Below are positions 7,527-13,965 of a stretch of 64,000 nt of DNA, in pieces. The notes beneath the pieces were generated by a model that saw only the letters and a list, made by a program, of their open reading frames with translations, was not told the DNA's origin and did not search any database. A program made the translations under genes and the position numbers. How positions within the stretch are numbered: position 1 is the stretch's first letter; every line of letters begins with the position of its first letter. The DNA comes from Bradyrhizobium septentrionale (lineage in GTDB: Bacteria; Pseudomonadota; Alphaproteobacteria; Rhizobiales; Xanthobacteraceae): assembly GCF_011516645.4 (NCBI RefSeq), contig NZ_CP088285.1, positions 7,892,501 to 7,956,500 of the forward strand, in the 5' to 3' direction.

Positions 7527-7902
7527 TGCGGTGCTGAGCCGCATGGATTTGGTGGAGACCGGTCGGCGGCGACGCTGGACGCGTGCGGAGAAGCTCAGAA
7601 TCGTAGAGGAGAGCTTCTCGGGGCCACGACTGGTGTCGGCGACGGCTCGCCGGTATGGGATATCACGTCAGCTTCTGCTGAGCTGGCGCAAGGCTTGGAC
7701 CTGTCATGATCCGGCCGAAGAGGATTCGATCGGCCCGACATTCGTCCCTGCGATAGTTGCGGCAAGTACGCCGCCAACGACGGAAGCTGTCGAGACAGGT
7801 CAGATCGAAATCGTGAGCCCTCAGGGGCTGCGCGTGGTCTTCGGCCCCGGTGCGGATATCGAGGCGGTCGTTCGAATTGCTCGGGGCCTGGCGCGCCGAT
7901 GA
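7507..7902 (+). CDS. tnpA: IS66 TnpA (transposase accessory protein, 131 aa)
   Basis: The helix-turn-helix RRRRWTRAEKLRIVEESFSG..RYGISRQLLLSWRKAW is typical of IS66 OrfA, a DNA-binding accessory protein. The C-terminal IEIVSPQGLRVVFGPGADIEAVVRIARGL is the conserved family ending. The start could be 7507 or ATG 7543 (MDLVETGRRRRW). It overlaps tnpB by ATGA, implying coupled translation. Confidence 0.9.
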   Translation: MDGHKDSAVLSRMDLVETGRRRRWTRAEKLRIVEESFSGPRLVSATARRYGISRQLLLSWRKAWTCHDPAEEDSIGPTFVPAIVAASTPPTTEAVETGQIEIVSPQGLRVVFGPGADIEAVVRIARGLARR

Positions 7903-8246
7903 TCCCGATCCCGACGGGCGTGCGGGTGTGGCTGGCGACGGGCCATACCGACATGCGGTGCGGCTTTCCGAGCCTGGCTCTGCGCGTGCAGGAAGTGCTC
8001 AAGCGCGACGCCATGGGCGGCGGTCTTTTCTGCTTCCGGGGCAAACGCGGTGATCTATTGAAGGTCATTTGGCACGATGGCCAGGGCGCCTGCTTGTTCA
8101 CCAAAAGACTCGAGAGAGGCAGGTTCATCTGGCCATCGGTTGCTGGTGAATCGGTAACGATCTCTCCGGCGCAGTTGAGCTATCTGTTGTCCGGGATCGA
8201 TTGGCGCAACCCTCAAGAAACCCAGCGTCCGACGCGGGTCGGATAG
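7899..8246 (+). CDS. tnpB: IS66 TnpB (Orf2, 115 aa)
   Basis: This shows the invariant IS66 Orf2 features: IPTGVRVWLATGHTDMRCGF near the start, FCFRGKRGDLLKVIWHDGQGACLFTKRLERGRFIWP in the middle, and LSGIDWRNP at the end. Length is standard. The protein is needed for transposition but its biochemical role is unclear. Confidence 0.95.
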   Translation: MIPIPTGVRVWLATGHTDMRCGFPSLALRVQEVLKRDAMGGGLFCFRGKRGDLLKVIWHDGQGACLFTKRLERGRFIWPSVAGESVTISPAQLSYLLSGIDWRNPQETQRPTRVG

Positions 8247-8292
8247 TCGTTTTACGGTTTGAATCTGCTGCTCGATCTGATTCAATGGCTCC

Positions 8293-9966
8293 ATGATATC
8301 GAAGCCGGATGATCTTCCATCGGACCTTGTCAGTGCCCTGGCGGCGCTGCAGGCCGAGCGTGAGGCGCGACAGAAAGCCGAGGCGAAGGCCGCCAACTGG
8401 CAGGCGCAAGCCGCGAATGCGCAGGCGAAACTGTCGGATACCGAGGCGCTGATCGCTCATCTCGAGTTGCGCATCGAGAAGCTGAAACGCGAACTGCACG
8501 GGCAGCGATCCGAGCGCTCGGCACGGCTGCTCGAGCAGTTGGAGTTGGAGCTCGAAGAACTCGTCACCACGGCGAGCGAGGATGAGCTTGCCGCACAGGC
8601 CGCAGCGGCGAAGACGCAGAACGTCCGCCCCTTCATGCGCAAGCGGCCGGTGCGCAAGCCATGGCCTGACGATATCGAACGCGAGCGCGTCGTCATTGAG
8701 ACTCCAACGACCTGCGCCTGCTGCGGTGGATCGCGGCTGGCGAAGATCGGTGAGGATGTGACCAAGACGCTGGAGGAGATCCCGCGCCGCTTCAAGCTGA
8801 TCGAGACGGTACGCGAGAAGTTCACCTGCCGCGATTGCGAGAAGATCAGCCAGCCGCCCGCGCCGTTCCATGCCACGCCGCGCGGCTTCATCGGCCCACA
8901 ATTGCTGGCGACGATCCTGTTCGACAAGTTCGGCATGCATATCCCGCTCAACCGCCAGAGTGCGCGCTTTAAGGCCGAGGGGATCGACCTGCCGTTGTCG
9001 ACGCTGGCCGACCAGGTCGGCCACGGGACCTTCGCCGTCATGCCGCTCTTCCACTTGATCGAACGCCACGTGCTCGCTGCCGAGCGCCTTCATGGCGACG
9101 ACACCACCATCCGTATTCTGGCGAAGGGCAAGTGCACGACCGGGCGGATCTGGACTTATGTGCGGGATGACCGGCCGTTCGCCGGGCCTGCGCCGCCGGC
9201 AGCGGTCTATTACGCCTCGAGCGACCGACGAGGCGAGCATCCACAGAGACATCTGGCCGCCTTCGCCGGCATCTTGCAGGCGGATTGCTACAGCGGCTTC
9301 GAGCCGCTGTTCGACCCGCAGAAGAAGGCGCTGCCGATTACGCCGGCGTTTTGCGTGGCCCATGCGCGGCGGGGCTTCTTCGAGCTGGCTGATATCGAGA
9401 AAAATGCTCGGGAAGGCAAGAAAGGCAAACCGGTCTCCCCGATCGCGCTGGAGGCTGTCAGACGCCTCGATACGTTGTTCGAGATCGAGCGCGCCATCAA
9501 CGGCCGCGGTGCCGGCGAGCGGCGTGCCGCTCGCCAGGAACAGAGTAAGTCACTTCTCGAGGACATGCATGCCTGGCTGCTCCGCGAGCGCGAAACCCTC
9601 TCGCGTTCCTCCGAGGTCCTGAAGCCGATTAACTACATGCTCAGGCGCTGGGACGGCTTCGCCCGCTTCCTCGACGACGGCAGGATCTGCTTGACCAACA
9701 ATTGCGCTGAGCGCGCATTGAGAGGCATCGCCTTGGGAAGGCGCAACTGGACCTTCGCCGGCAGCCAACGCGGCGCCGACCGTGCCGCCATCATGCTGAC
9801 GATGATCACGACCTGTCGCCTCAACGACGTCGATCCCAAGGCCTGGCTCGCCGACGTCCTGGCCCGTATCGCCGATCATCCCGCATCGCGTCTGCACGAG
9901 CTCTTGCCCTGGGAATGGAAGCTCCTGCGCCAGGCCGACAAGCCAGCCAATCAGCAGGCCGCCTGA
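8293..9966 (+). CDS. tnpC: IS66 TnpC transposase (557 aa)
   Basis: Order of parts: N-terminal coiled coil (residues 10-100), zinc-binding CxxC pairs (CACCGG.. and CRDC, about residues 137-180), and a DDE catalytic domain with HGDDTTIRIL, LQADCYSGFEPL and the Glu in NNCAERALRGIALGRRNW. The C-terminal IS66_C part is TCRLNDVDPKAWLADVLARIADHP. Full length, no frameshift. It cuts and joins the IS ends. Confidence 0.96.
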   Translation: MISKPDDLPSDLVSALAALQAEREARQKAEAKAANWQAQAANAQAKLSDTEALIAHLELRIEKLKRELHGQRSERSARLLEQLELELEELVTTASEDELAAQAAAAKTQNVRPFMRKRPVRKPWPDDIERERVVIETPTTCACCGGSRLAKIGEDVTKTLEEIPRRFKLIETVREKFTCRDCEKISQPPAPFHATPRGFIGPQLLATILFDKFGMHIPLNRQSARFKAEGIDLPLSTLADQVGHGTFAVMPLFHLIERHVLAAERLHGDDTTIRILAKGKCTTGRIWTYVRDDRPFAGPAPPAAVYYASSDRRGEHPQRHLAAFAGILQADCYSGFEPLFDPQKKALPITPAFCVAHARRGFFELADIEKNAREGKKGKPVSPIALEAVRRLDTLFEIERAINGRGAGERRAARQEQSKSLLEDMHAWLLRERETLSRSSEVLKPINYMLRRWDGFARFLDDGRICLTNNCAERALRGIALGRRNWTFAGSQRGADRAAIMLTMITTCRLNDVDPKAWLADVLARIADHPASRLHELLPWEWKLLRQADKPANQQAA

Positions 9967-10287
9967 CCTTCACCCTTCACCCAATGCCATCATAGACCTC
10001 GCCGTGCCCGCGCGCATGCGTCAATCAGGCGGCCTCCGTCGTATGCGTACGAACGGTCGGCTTCATGTCAGCGATATCTTTTGTCGCTGTCGCGACCTGC
10101 GCTCCCATTGCCGTCATCTCGGCGCGTAGCGCGTCCACCTTCTGGTGCAGATCCTTGCGGCCCTCTGAGGCCTTTTCTTCCATCCGTTGCCAGGTCTGGA
10201 GTAGCGTCGAAACCGTCGACTCGAGGCCGCCGATCTTCGCGGCCATTTGGAGCAACGCAGCATTGACGCTGCCGATCTCGTCGCCGC

Positions 10288-10671
10288 TCATTTCGCCTTC
10301 TTTCGCTTGAACAGGCCGAACTGAGGCGCCGGCGCTTCCGCCGGCGGCACGCTCTCGCAGGCGACGCCCTCAACGCGGCCGATGCCCTGGCGGACGTCCT
10401 GGTATTGGCAGACGGCGCGCCGCAGGCAGGCATTGACCTTTGCCAGCGCCGCGCGGTCGGTTTTCCAGAGCCGCTCGATCTCGCCGGCGTTGAGGTCGCG
10501 ATCCGGCGTATCGACCGGCGTCCGCTCGCATGCTGCAACGTCCGCCGGCATCGCCGGAATGTTCGGCGGATCCGGAGGCGGAGCCTGCGTCCGCTCCTGG
10601 CTACCGAACCCCGCGCACCCGGCGAGACATGTCGCGAGTAAAACACTTGTTAGCGTTAGTCGGCGTTGCAT
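10288..10671 (-). CDS. o-spanin (Rz1-like outer-membrane lipoprotein, 127 aa)
   Basis: The ATG at 10671 opens a lipoprotein signal (RLTLTSVLLATCLAGC, lipobox LAGC, Cys about residue 19). A Pro-rich linker (APPPDPPNIPAMP) follows, as in Rz1-type spanins. The start lies inside the 3' end of the i-spanin gene in another frame, the hallmark overlapping Rz/Rz1 layout. It is longer than lambda Rz1 and has four further Cys. It would bridge the periplasm with Rz to fuse membranes at lysis. Confidence 0.75.
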   Translation of the reverse strand: MQRRLTLTSVLLATCLAGCAGFGSQERTQAPPPDPPNIPAMPADVAACERTPVDTPDRDLNAGEIERLWKTDRAALAKVNACLRRAVCQYQDVRQGIGRVEGVACESVPPAEAPAPQFGLFKRKKAK

Positions 10672-11002
10672 CGATTGCCCCCTGGTTAGACTTGAGCTGC
10701 GCCTCGGCCGCCGCGGCGCGCTTGGCGTCGCGCTGCTGCAGGGTGTTGGCGAAAACGAGCTGGCGATCCTTCTCCTCGAGGCGCGCCCGCAATTGAGCAT
10801 TCTGCTCGGCGACCTGCGCCGCCTCGCATTTGGCATCGGCCGAGCTAAAGCCGGCGTTGTAGAGATGCGCGGCGCCGGCGATCGCAGCGCCGCCGGCGAC
10901 GACAGCCAGGCCGCCGGCGAACAGGGCGCCGGCGGCGAAGGGCGAGAGGCTGACGCCGGCGAGGCCCGCCAGGCGCATGACGATTGCGACGATCCAGCTC
11001 AT
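10601..11002 (-). CDS. i-spanin (Rz-like, 133 aa)
   Basis: A hydrophobic N-terminus (WIVAIVMRLAGLAG .. GALFAGGLAVVAGGAAIAGAAHLYNAG) gives membrane anchoring. It is followed by a charged coiled coil (ADAKCEAAQVAEQNAQLRARLEEKDRQLVFANTLQQRD), the inner-membrane spanin architecture. ATG 11002 overlaps the endolysin stop (ATGA), and its 3' 71 nt overlap the o-spanin gene. Confidence 0.75.
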   Translation of the reverse strand: MSWIVAIVMRLAGLAGVSLSPFAAGALFAGGLAVVAGGAAIAGAAHLYNAGFSSADAKCEAAQVAEQNAQLRARLEEKDRQLVFANTLQQRDAKRAAAAEAQLKSNQGAIDATPTNANKCFTRDMSRRVRGVR

Positions 11003-12249
11003 GCGTGTTTCCCCGCGCGGTAATCGGCCAGGCGACGCTGCTCGAGCGTGTCCGCCACAAACCAGACCAGGACGCCGACGCCGGCGACGACGACCAGGGC
11101 GGCGAGGCCGATCGCGATCGTCTGGATCGCACCAGGCGTCAGGCCGAGGCCGCCGACCGCGTCCTTTGCAGCCGAGACCTGCGTCGCGCGATCGGTCACC
11201 CAAGCGAGCGCGCCGGCCGTGCCGAGGCCGCTCGAGCCGCCGAAGATCTTGCCGGCCCAACCCTTGGCCCGATCGGTCAGCGCAATGGTCTGCGAGCCAT
11301 CGTCGCGGAGATCCGCGACGGTCGCGCCGCTCCGCGTCTCGGCGACCTGGCGCGGCGCCTGCGGCTTGCCGAGCTCGGCGATCAGCTGGTCGTCGATTGC
11401 CGGCGTCAGCGGCAGCCCGCGCGCGTTGCGATAGGCCAGGATCATTCCCTCGGTCCGGCCCTGCGACGATTGCTCGCCGTCGACCTGGCCGACGTCGTAA
11501 TAGCCGAGCTCGCGCAACCGCGCCTGGACATGCGCGACGACGTCCGGATCTACCGGCGCCGGCGTCGTCGCGAGCTTCGCATGCTCATGCGGATGCGACG
11601 TCGCGAGGCCATGCTCGAATAGCGCAGCTTCGTCGTCGCGGCGGATGCGCAGCCCCTTGCTGTCCGGCCAGAGCCGTTTCATCGAACGGATCAGGCTAGG
11701 GATCCTGGCGAGCTCGCCGCTGCCGATCGCCGCCTTGATCTGGCGCATCTCGGTCCAGCGTGTGCCCGGCCTGTTGAAACCCCCGGCGTCGCGGTTAAAC
11801 GCGATAGAGAGGATGACGCCTTTGCAATCCGGCGAGAGCTCGTCGAAGCCAGGCAGCAGCCGCCTGCAGATCGCGAGATAGCGCGGAATGTCATGGTTTG
11901 CGAAAACCTCGAGCGCGACGTCCCACGGGATATCGACGACGCCGCGCAGCTTGCGCGCCAGCGCGGCCGCGGCCTGCCCCGTGACGCCGCAGCACTTCGC
12001 CAGCGCCTTGACCATCGCATCCGGGATCTTGCCGGACCAATCGGCCAGGAACTGCTGCCGCGTCGTCTGGCCGACGTCATAGCCGCAGCCGATCGTCACG
12101 CCGGACTGTTCACCGGGCCAGGTCGGCCCGCTCAGATGCTTTGAATACCAGGCTTCGCTGGTGACCTCGGCGGCGACGATCAGATCGAAGGCCGCACGCG
12201 AGATCCCATGCAAATCGATAGCGCTCGCAGAAACCGCTGCGTTGGTCAT
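10999..12249 (-). CDS. Phage endolysin with peptidoglycan-binding domain and C-terminal membrane segment (416 aa)
   Basis: About residues 1-200 resemble a lysozyme-like muramidase (EAWYSKHL.., GVTIGCGYDVGQ, VILSIAFNRDAGG). About residues 235-295 form a PG_binding_1-type domain (VAHVQARLRELGYYDVGQVDG). The C-terminus has one strong TM segment (TIAIGLAALVVVAGVGVLVWFVADTL) and a basic tail. No separate holin is obvious in the cassette, so the TM tail or the IS66-split membrane protein might serve that role (inference). It is first in the lysis cassette, followed by the spanins. Confidence 0.75.
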   Translation of the reverse strand: MTNAAVSASAIDLHGISRAAFDLIVAAEVTSEAWYSKHLSGPTWPGEQSGVTIGCGYDVGQTTRQQFLADWSGKIPDAMVKALAKCCGVTGQAAAALARKLRGVVDIPWDVALEVFANHDIPRYLAICRRLLPGFDELSPDCKGVILSIAFNRDAGGFNRPGTRWTEMRQIKAAIGSGELARIPSLIRSMKRLWPDSKGLRIRRDDEAALFEHGLATSHPHEHAKLATTPAPVDPDVVAHVQARLRELGYYDVGQVDGEQSSQGRTEGMILAYRNARGLPLTPAIDDQLIAELGKPQAPRQVAETRSGATVADLRDDGSQTIALTDRAKGWAGKIFGGSSGLGTAGALAWVTDRATQVSAAKDAVGGLGLTPGAIQTIAIGLAALVVVAGVGVLVWFVADTLEQRRLADYRAGKHA

Positions 12250-12264
12250 CGTGATAATCCTTTT

Positions 12265-12302
12265 GTGGAATGAAAGAGCGCGGCCCGGTCAGACCAGGCG
12301 GT
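12265..12302. repeat. Repeat unit GTGGAATGAA..CGCGGC..CGGT..ACCAGG, copy next to endolysin
   Basis: GTGGAATGAAAGAGCGCGGC.. at 12265-12302 recurs as GTGGAATGAAGAAACGCGGC.. at 12695-12733, in both cases leading into the stop codon of a fibre-chaperone-like 3' end. It marks the ancestral junction between the endolysin gene and the tail-fibre module. Confidence 0.6.
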
Positions 12303-12418
12303 TGCTCCTATTGGAAGTTGTCCGATCTGCTCTCTGACAGGGTCGGTCTGTCGGGCCTTCGCGACGGGCTTTGACCTATGTCAATCTTCCTGATCCCAGC
12401 GGGAGCGACCGTGTTGGT

Positions 12419-12508
12419 ATGAAGGTGGACTGGGTCACAATAATCGGTTGTGTCATCGTCATCGCGACGACGGCCTCGGCGCTCATTCTCTTATTCACGC
12501 TTAGATAA
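12419..12508 (+). CDS. Possible 29-aa membrane peptide
   Basis: ATG AAG GTG GAC TGG.. encodes MKVDWVTIIGCVIVIATTA followed by SALILLFTLR and TAA. It is one clean TM helix with a negatively charged N-terminus. The only purine-rich site (GGGAG) is 13 nt upstream, which is far. It sits between two phage repeats in the moron region. Coding is plausible but unproven. Confidence 0.35.
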   Translation: MKVDWVTIIGCVIVIATTASALILLFTLR

Positions 12509-12513
12509 AAAGG

Positions 12514-12690
12514 TCAGACCAGGGCGTTTGCGCGTATCAACAGTTGATCGACCTGTTCGTCGGAGAGGCCGACGACCGCGATCATGTGCTGGACCAGCGG
12601 ATCAGCTCGCCGGATCTCGGTCGCGAGATCCCATTCCTCCTGGACGGCCGCATCCGCAACGATCGCGGCCTTGACCGCGGCCCATGTGCC
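12514..12690 (-). pseudogene. Fossil 3' end of the fibre-chaperone-like gene, copy 2 (57 codons)
   Basis: The translation reads WAAVKAAIVADAAVQ.. through to QLLIRANALV and a stop. It is identical to the C-terminal 57 residues of the intact gene at 13540-13965 except for one Ala-to-Val change. No start and no upstream homology remain. It is a remnant of an earlier allele left when the fibre module was replaced or the moron block inserted. Confidence 0.85.
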
Positions 12691-12718
12691 GATTGTGGAA
12701 TGAAGAAACGCGGCTCGG

Positions 12719-12748
12719 TTACACCAGGGCGTTCGCGCGGATTAGCAG
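12719..12748 (-). pseudogene. Fossil 3' end, copy 3 (LLIRANALV-stop)
   Basis: Thirty bp read LLIRANALV and TAA on the minus strand, the last nine residues of the fibre-chaperone-like protein. The preceding GTGGAATGAA repeat also occurs next to the endolysin. This makes three 3' ends of one gene within 1.3 kb. Confidence 0.7.
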
Positions 12749-12863
12749 CACCGGACCCTATGGCCCCAAAGTGCTGGGGCCGTCCGCACTTGTCCTAGGC
12801 TTCTGAAAGCCGCCTCAGTGGCGGCCCATTCACCTTTTTGAGATTCATTAACTTTTCCCGATG

Positions 12864-12879
12864 TGGTCTATATTGACCA
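12864..12879. promoter_or_regulatory. Palindrome TGGTCTATATTGACCA, second copy of the 66-aa gene operator
   Basis: This is the same 16-bp site as at 6267-6282 with one mismatch (T for A). It lies at the same distance from the shared leader (HRTALLAPIGDEN-encoding stretch) and the downstream 66-aa gene. Two copies with conserved dyads at matching positions support a protein-binding site. Confidence 0.6.
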
Positions 12880-12998
12880 TATCTAGGCTACCGGACATGC
12901 CAGATTGCCCCGGTCACCGCACCGCCCTGTTGGCCCCTATCGGTGATGAGAACGCCCATCACGCGCTCCCGCCTTCCTGTATGGAACGGAGCAGCCCT

Positions 12999-13199
12999 AT
13001 GCAGCAGCTACGCCACTACACACAACCTGAAAGTCTAGAGCGGCACCTTGCCGAAGAAGCATACTGCCTGCGCGAGCAAGCCAAATTGCTTCCGCCCGGT
13101 GCGGTTCGGGACGCCACAATCCGCAAGGCACGACAAGCCGAAACCGGATCGCACCTGAACGAGTGGCTTTCCTCACCCGGCCTCAAGGCTCCGACGTAA
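12999..13199 (+). CDS. Small conserved protein, copy 2 of the 66-aa paralog pair
   Basis: The ATG at 12999 has CGGAG 7-8 nt upstream. The protein is 66 aa: MQQLRHYTQPESLERHL, EEAYCLREQAKLLPPGAVRD, RKARQAETGSHLNEWLSSP. It aligns without gaps over its full length with the protein at 5949-6149. It lies in opposite orientation to the phage operon, a moron-type position. Function unknown. Confidence 0.8.
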   Translation: MQQLRHYTQPESLERHLAEEAYCLREQAKLLPPGAVRDATIRKARQAETGSHLNEWLSSPGLKAPT

Positions 13200-13204
13200 A
13201 CGCA

Positions 13205-13447
13205 TCAATTTTGCTGTTGTCTGAGGATATCGACCGCGAACTTAACGTGCATCACGGGTCCGTCGTCGTCGCGTACCTCGATCGCCATCTGAACTAGGCT
13301 GACAGATTTTAGGGCCGCATTGTGGACCATGTCGGCCAAGGCTTTCGCAGCTTCTTCCTGCACCGATCCTAGGTCAGGCAGCACTACTCCCTCTTCATCG
13401 GGAACCAGTGCTTCACCGTCGCGTAGGTCAAAATGATATCGGCGCAT
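13205..13447 (-). CDS. DUF6894-type small protein (80 aa)
   Basis: Begins MRRYHFDLRDGEALVPDEEGVVLPDL followed by EEAAKALADM, the layout of a widespread rhizobial family (RYxFHxxDGxxxxxDExGxxLxDxxxAxxEA). Function unknown. It is convergent with the 66-aa gene 5 bp away, both within the moron block between lysis and tail-fibre genes. Confidence 0.75.
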   Translation of the reverse strand: MRRYHFDLRDGEALVPDEEGVVLPDLGSVQEEAAKALADMVHNAALKSVSLVQMAIEVRDDDGPVMHVKFAVDILRQQQN

Positions 13448-13539
13448 TCGGTGAAACGCGGGTCAGCTAACCAAGTTCCCAACCCACGGAAACCCCGGAA
13501 AATGTCCCCGGAGTATCCGCTCTAACGCCGCAAGTGGTC

Positions 13540-13965
13540 CTAGACCAGGGCGTTGGCGCGGATCAGCAGTTGGTCGACCTGCTCGTCGGAGAGGCCGACG
13601 ACCGCGATCATGTGCTGGACCAGTGGATCAGCTCGCCGGATCTCGGTCGCCAGATCCCACTCCTCCTGGACGGCCGCATCCGCGGCGATCGCGGCCTTGA
13701 CCGCGGCCCAATTGCCGAGCTCGTCAAAAGCGCGTTTCAGACCGAGCTTGGTGCACGAATCCGGCGGAGGCGGAGGCGGCAGCGGATCAGCTGCCGGCGG
13801 CGCCGGCGGCGCCGTGTAGACGCCAGCGACGAGCTTGCCGCCGATCGCGTAGTCGCCGCCCATGACCAGCGTGTGATCTTCCGGCGGCGTGAACTCCGCA
13901 GGCTCGTCGTCGAACACAAGCGCGCTGACGATGCTTCCCTGCGCGTCGAGAATGTAACCGATCAT
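13540..13965 (-). CDS. Tail-fibre-associated protein (141 aa), possible fibre assembly protein
   Basis: The N-terminal half is beta-rich (MIGYILDAQGSIVSALVFDDEPAEF). A Pro-rich linker of about 20 residues follows, then a helical C-terminal half (AAVKAAIAADAAVQEEWDLATEIRR). ATG 13965 overlaps the fibre stop (ATGA). The position directly after the fibre gene and the helical tail resemble tail-fibre assembly proteins, but I see no diagnostic motif. Two decayed copies of its 3' end lie at 12514-12748. Confidence 0.65.
   Translation of the reverse strand: MIGYILDAQGSIVSALVFDDEPAEFTPPEDHTLVMGGDYAIGGKLVAGVYTAPPAPPAADPLPPPPPPDSCTKLGLKRAFDELGNWAAVKAAIAADAAVQEEWDLATEIRRADPLVQHMIAVVGLSDEQVDQLLIRANALV

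Larger units (their letters stand above)
7449..10050 (+). mobile_element. IS66-family insertion sequence, complete (2602 bp)
   Basis: The ends are imperfect inverted repeats. The left begins GTATCCGTCCGAGGGCGGCC. The right, read inward, begins GTACGCATACGACGGAGGCC, and about 17 of the first 25 positions match. Between them are the three IS66 genes in order on the plus strand: tnpA (7507), tnpB (overlapping by 4 nt) and tnpC (8293). With an 8-bp target duplication, intact ends and three intact ORFs, the copy looks recent and potentially active. Confidence 0.92.
7304..10291 (-). pseudogene. Prophage membrane/coiled-coil gene split by the IS66 insertion
   Basis: The N-terminal piece starts at 10291 (MSGDEIGSVNAALLQ, heptad-like helix, ..DMKPTV) and enters the IS at 10051. 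The C-terminal piece (7448 down to the stop at 7304) gives QAVQNVQVQATGVRN and a membrane segment, RWLYWAAVPLSGGVGWIV, ending VDIHFKR. Removing the IS and one 8-bp target copy joins them in frame into a 125-aa protein: coiled coil, one C-terminal TM, basic tail. It sits directly after the spanin genes (ATGA overlap with o-spanin), so it is probably a lysis-cassette or moron membrane protein. The present N-terminal piece ends in 8 IS-encoded residues. Confidence 0.85.

Noticed and set aside
9955..10034. Idea that the IS66 right end was truncated and fused to the prophage edge
   Set aside because: The inverted end GTACGC.. at 10050 and the 8-bp duplication show the IS is complete and inserted inside a phage gene.
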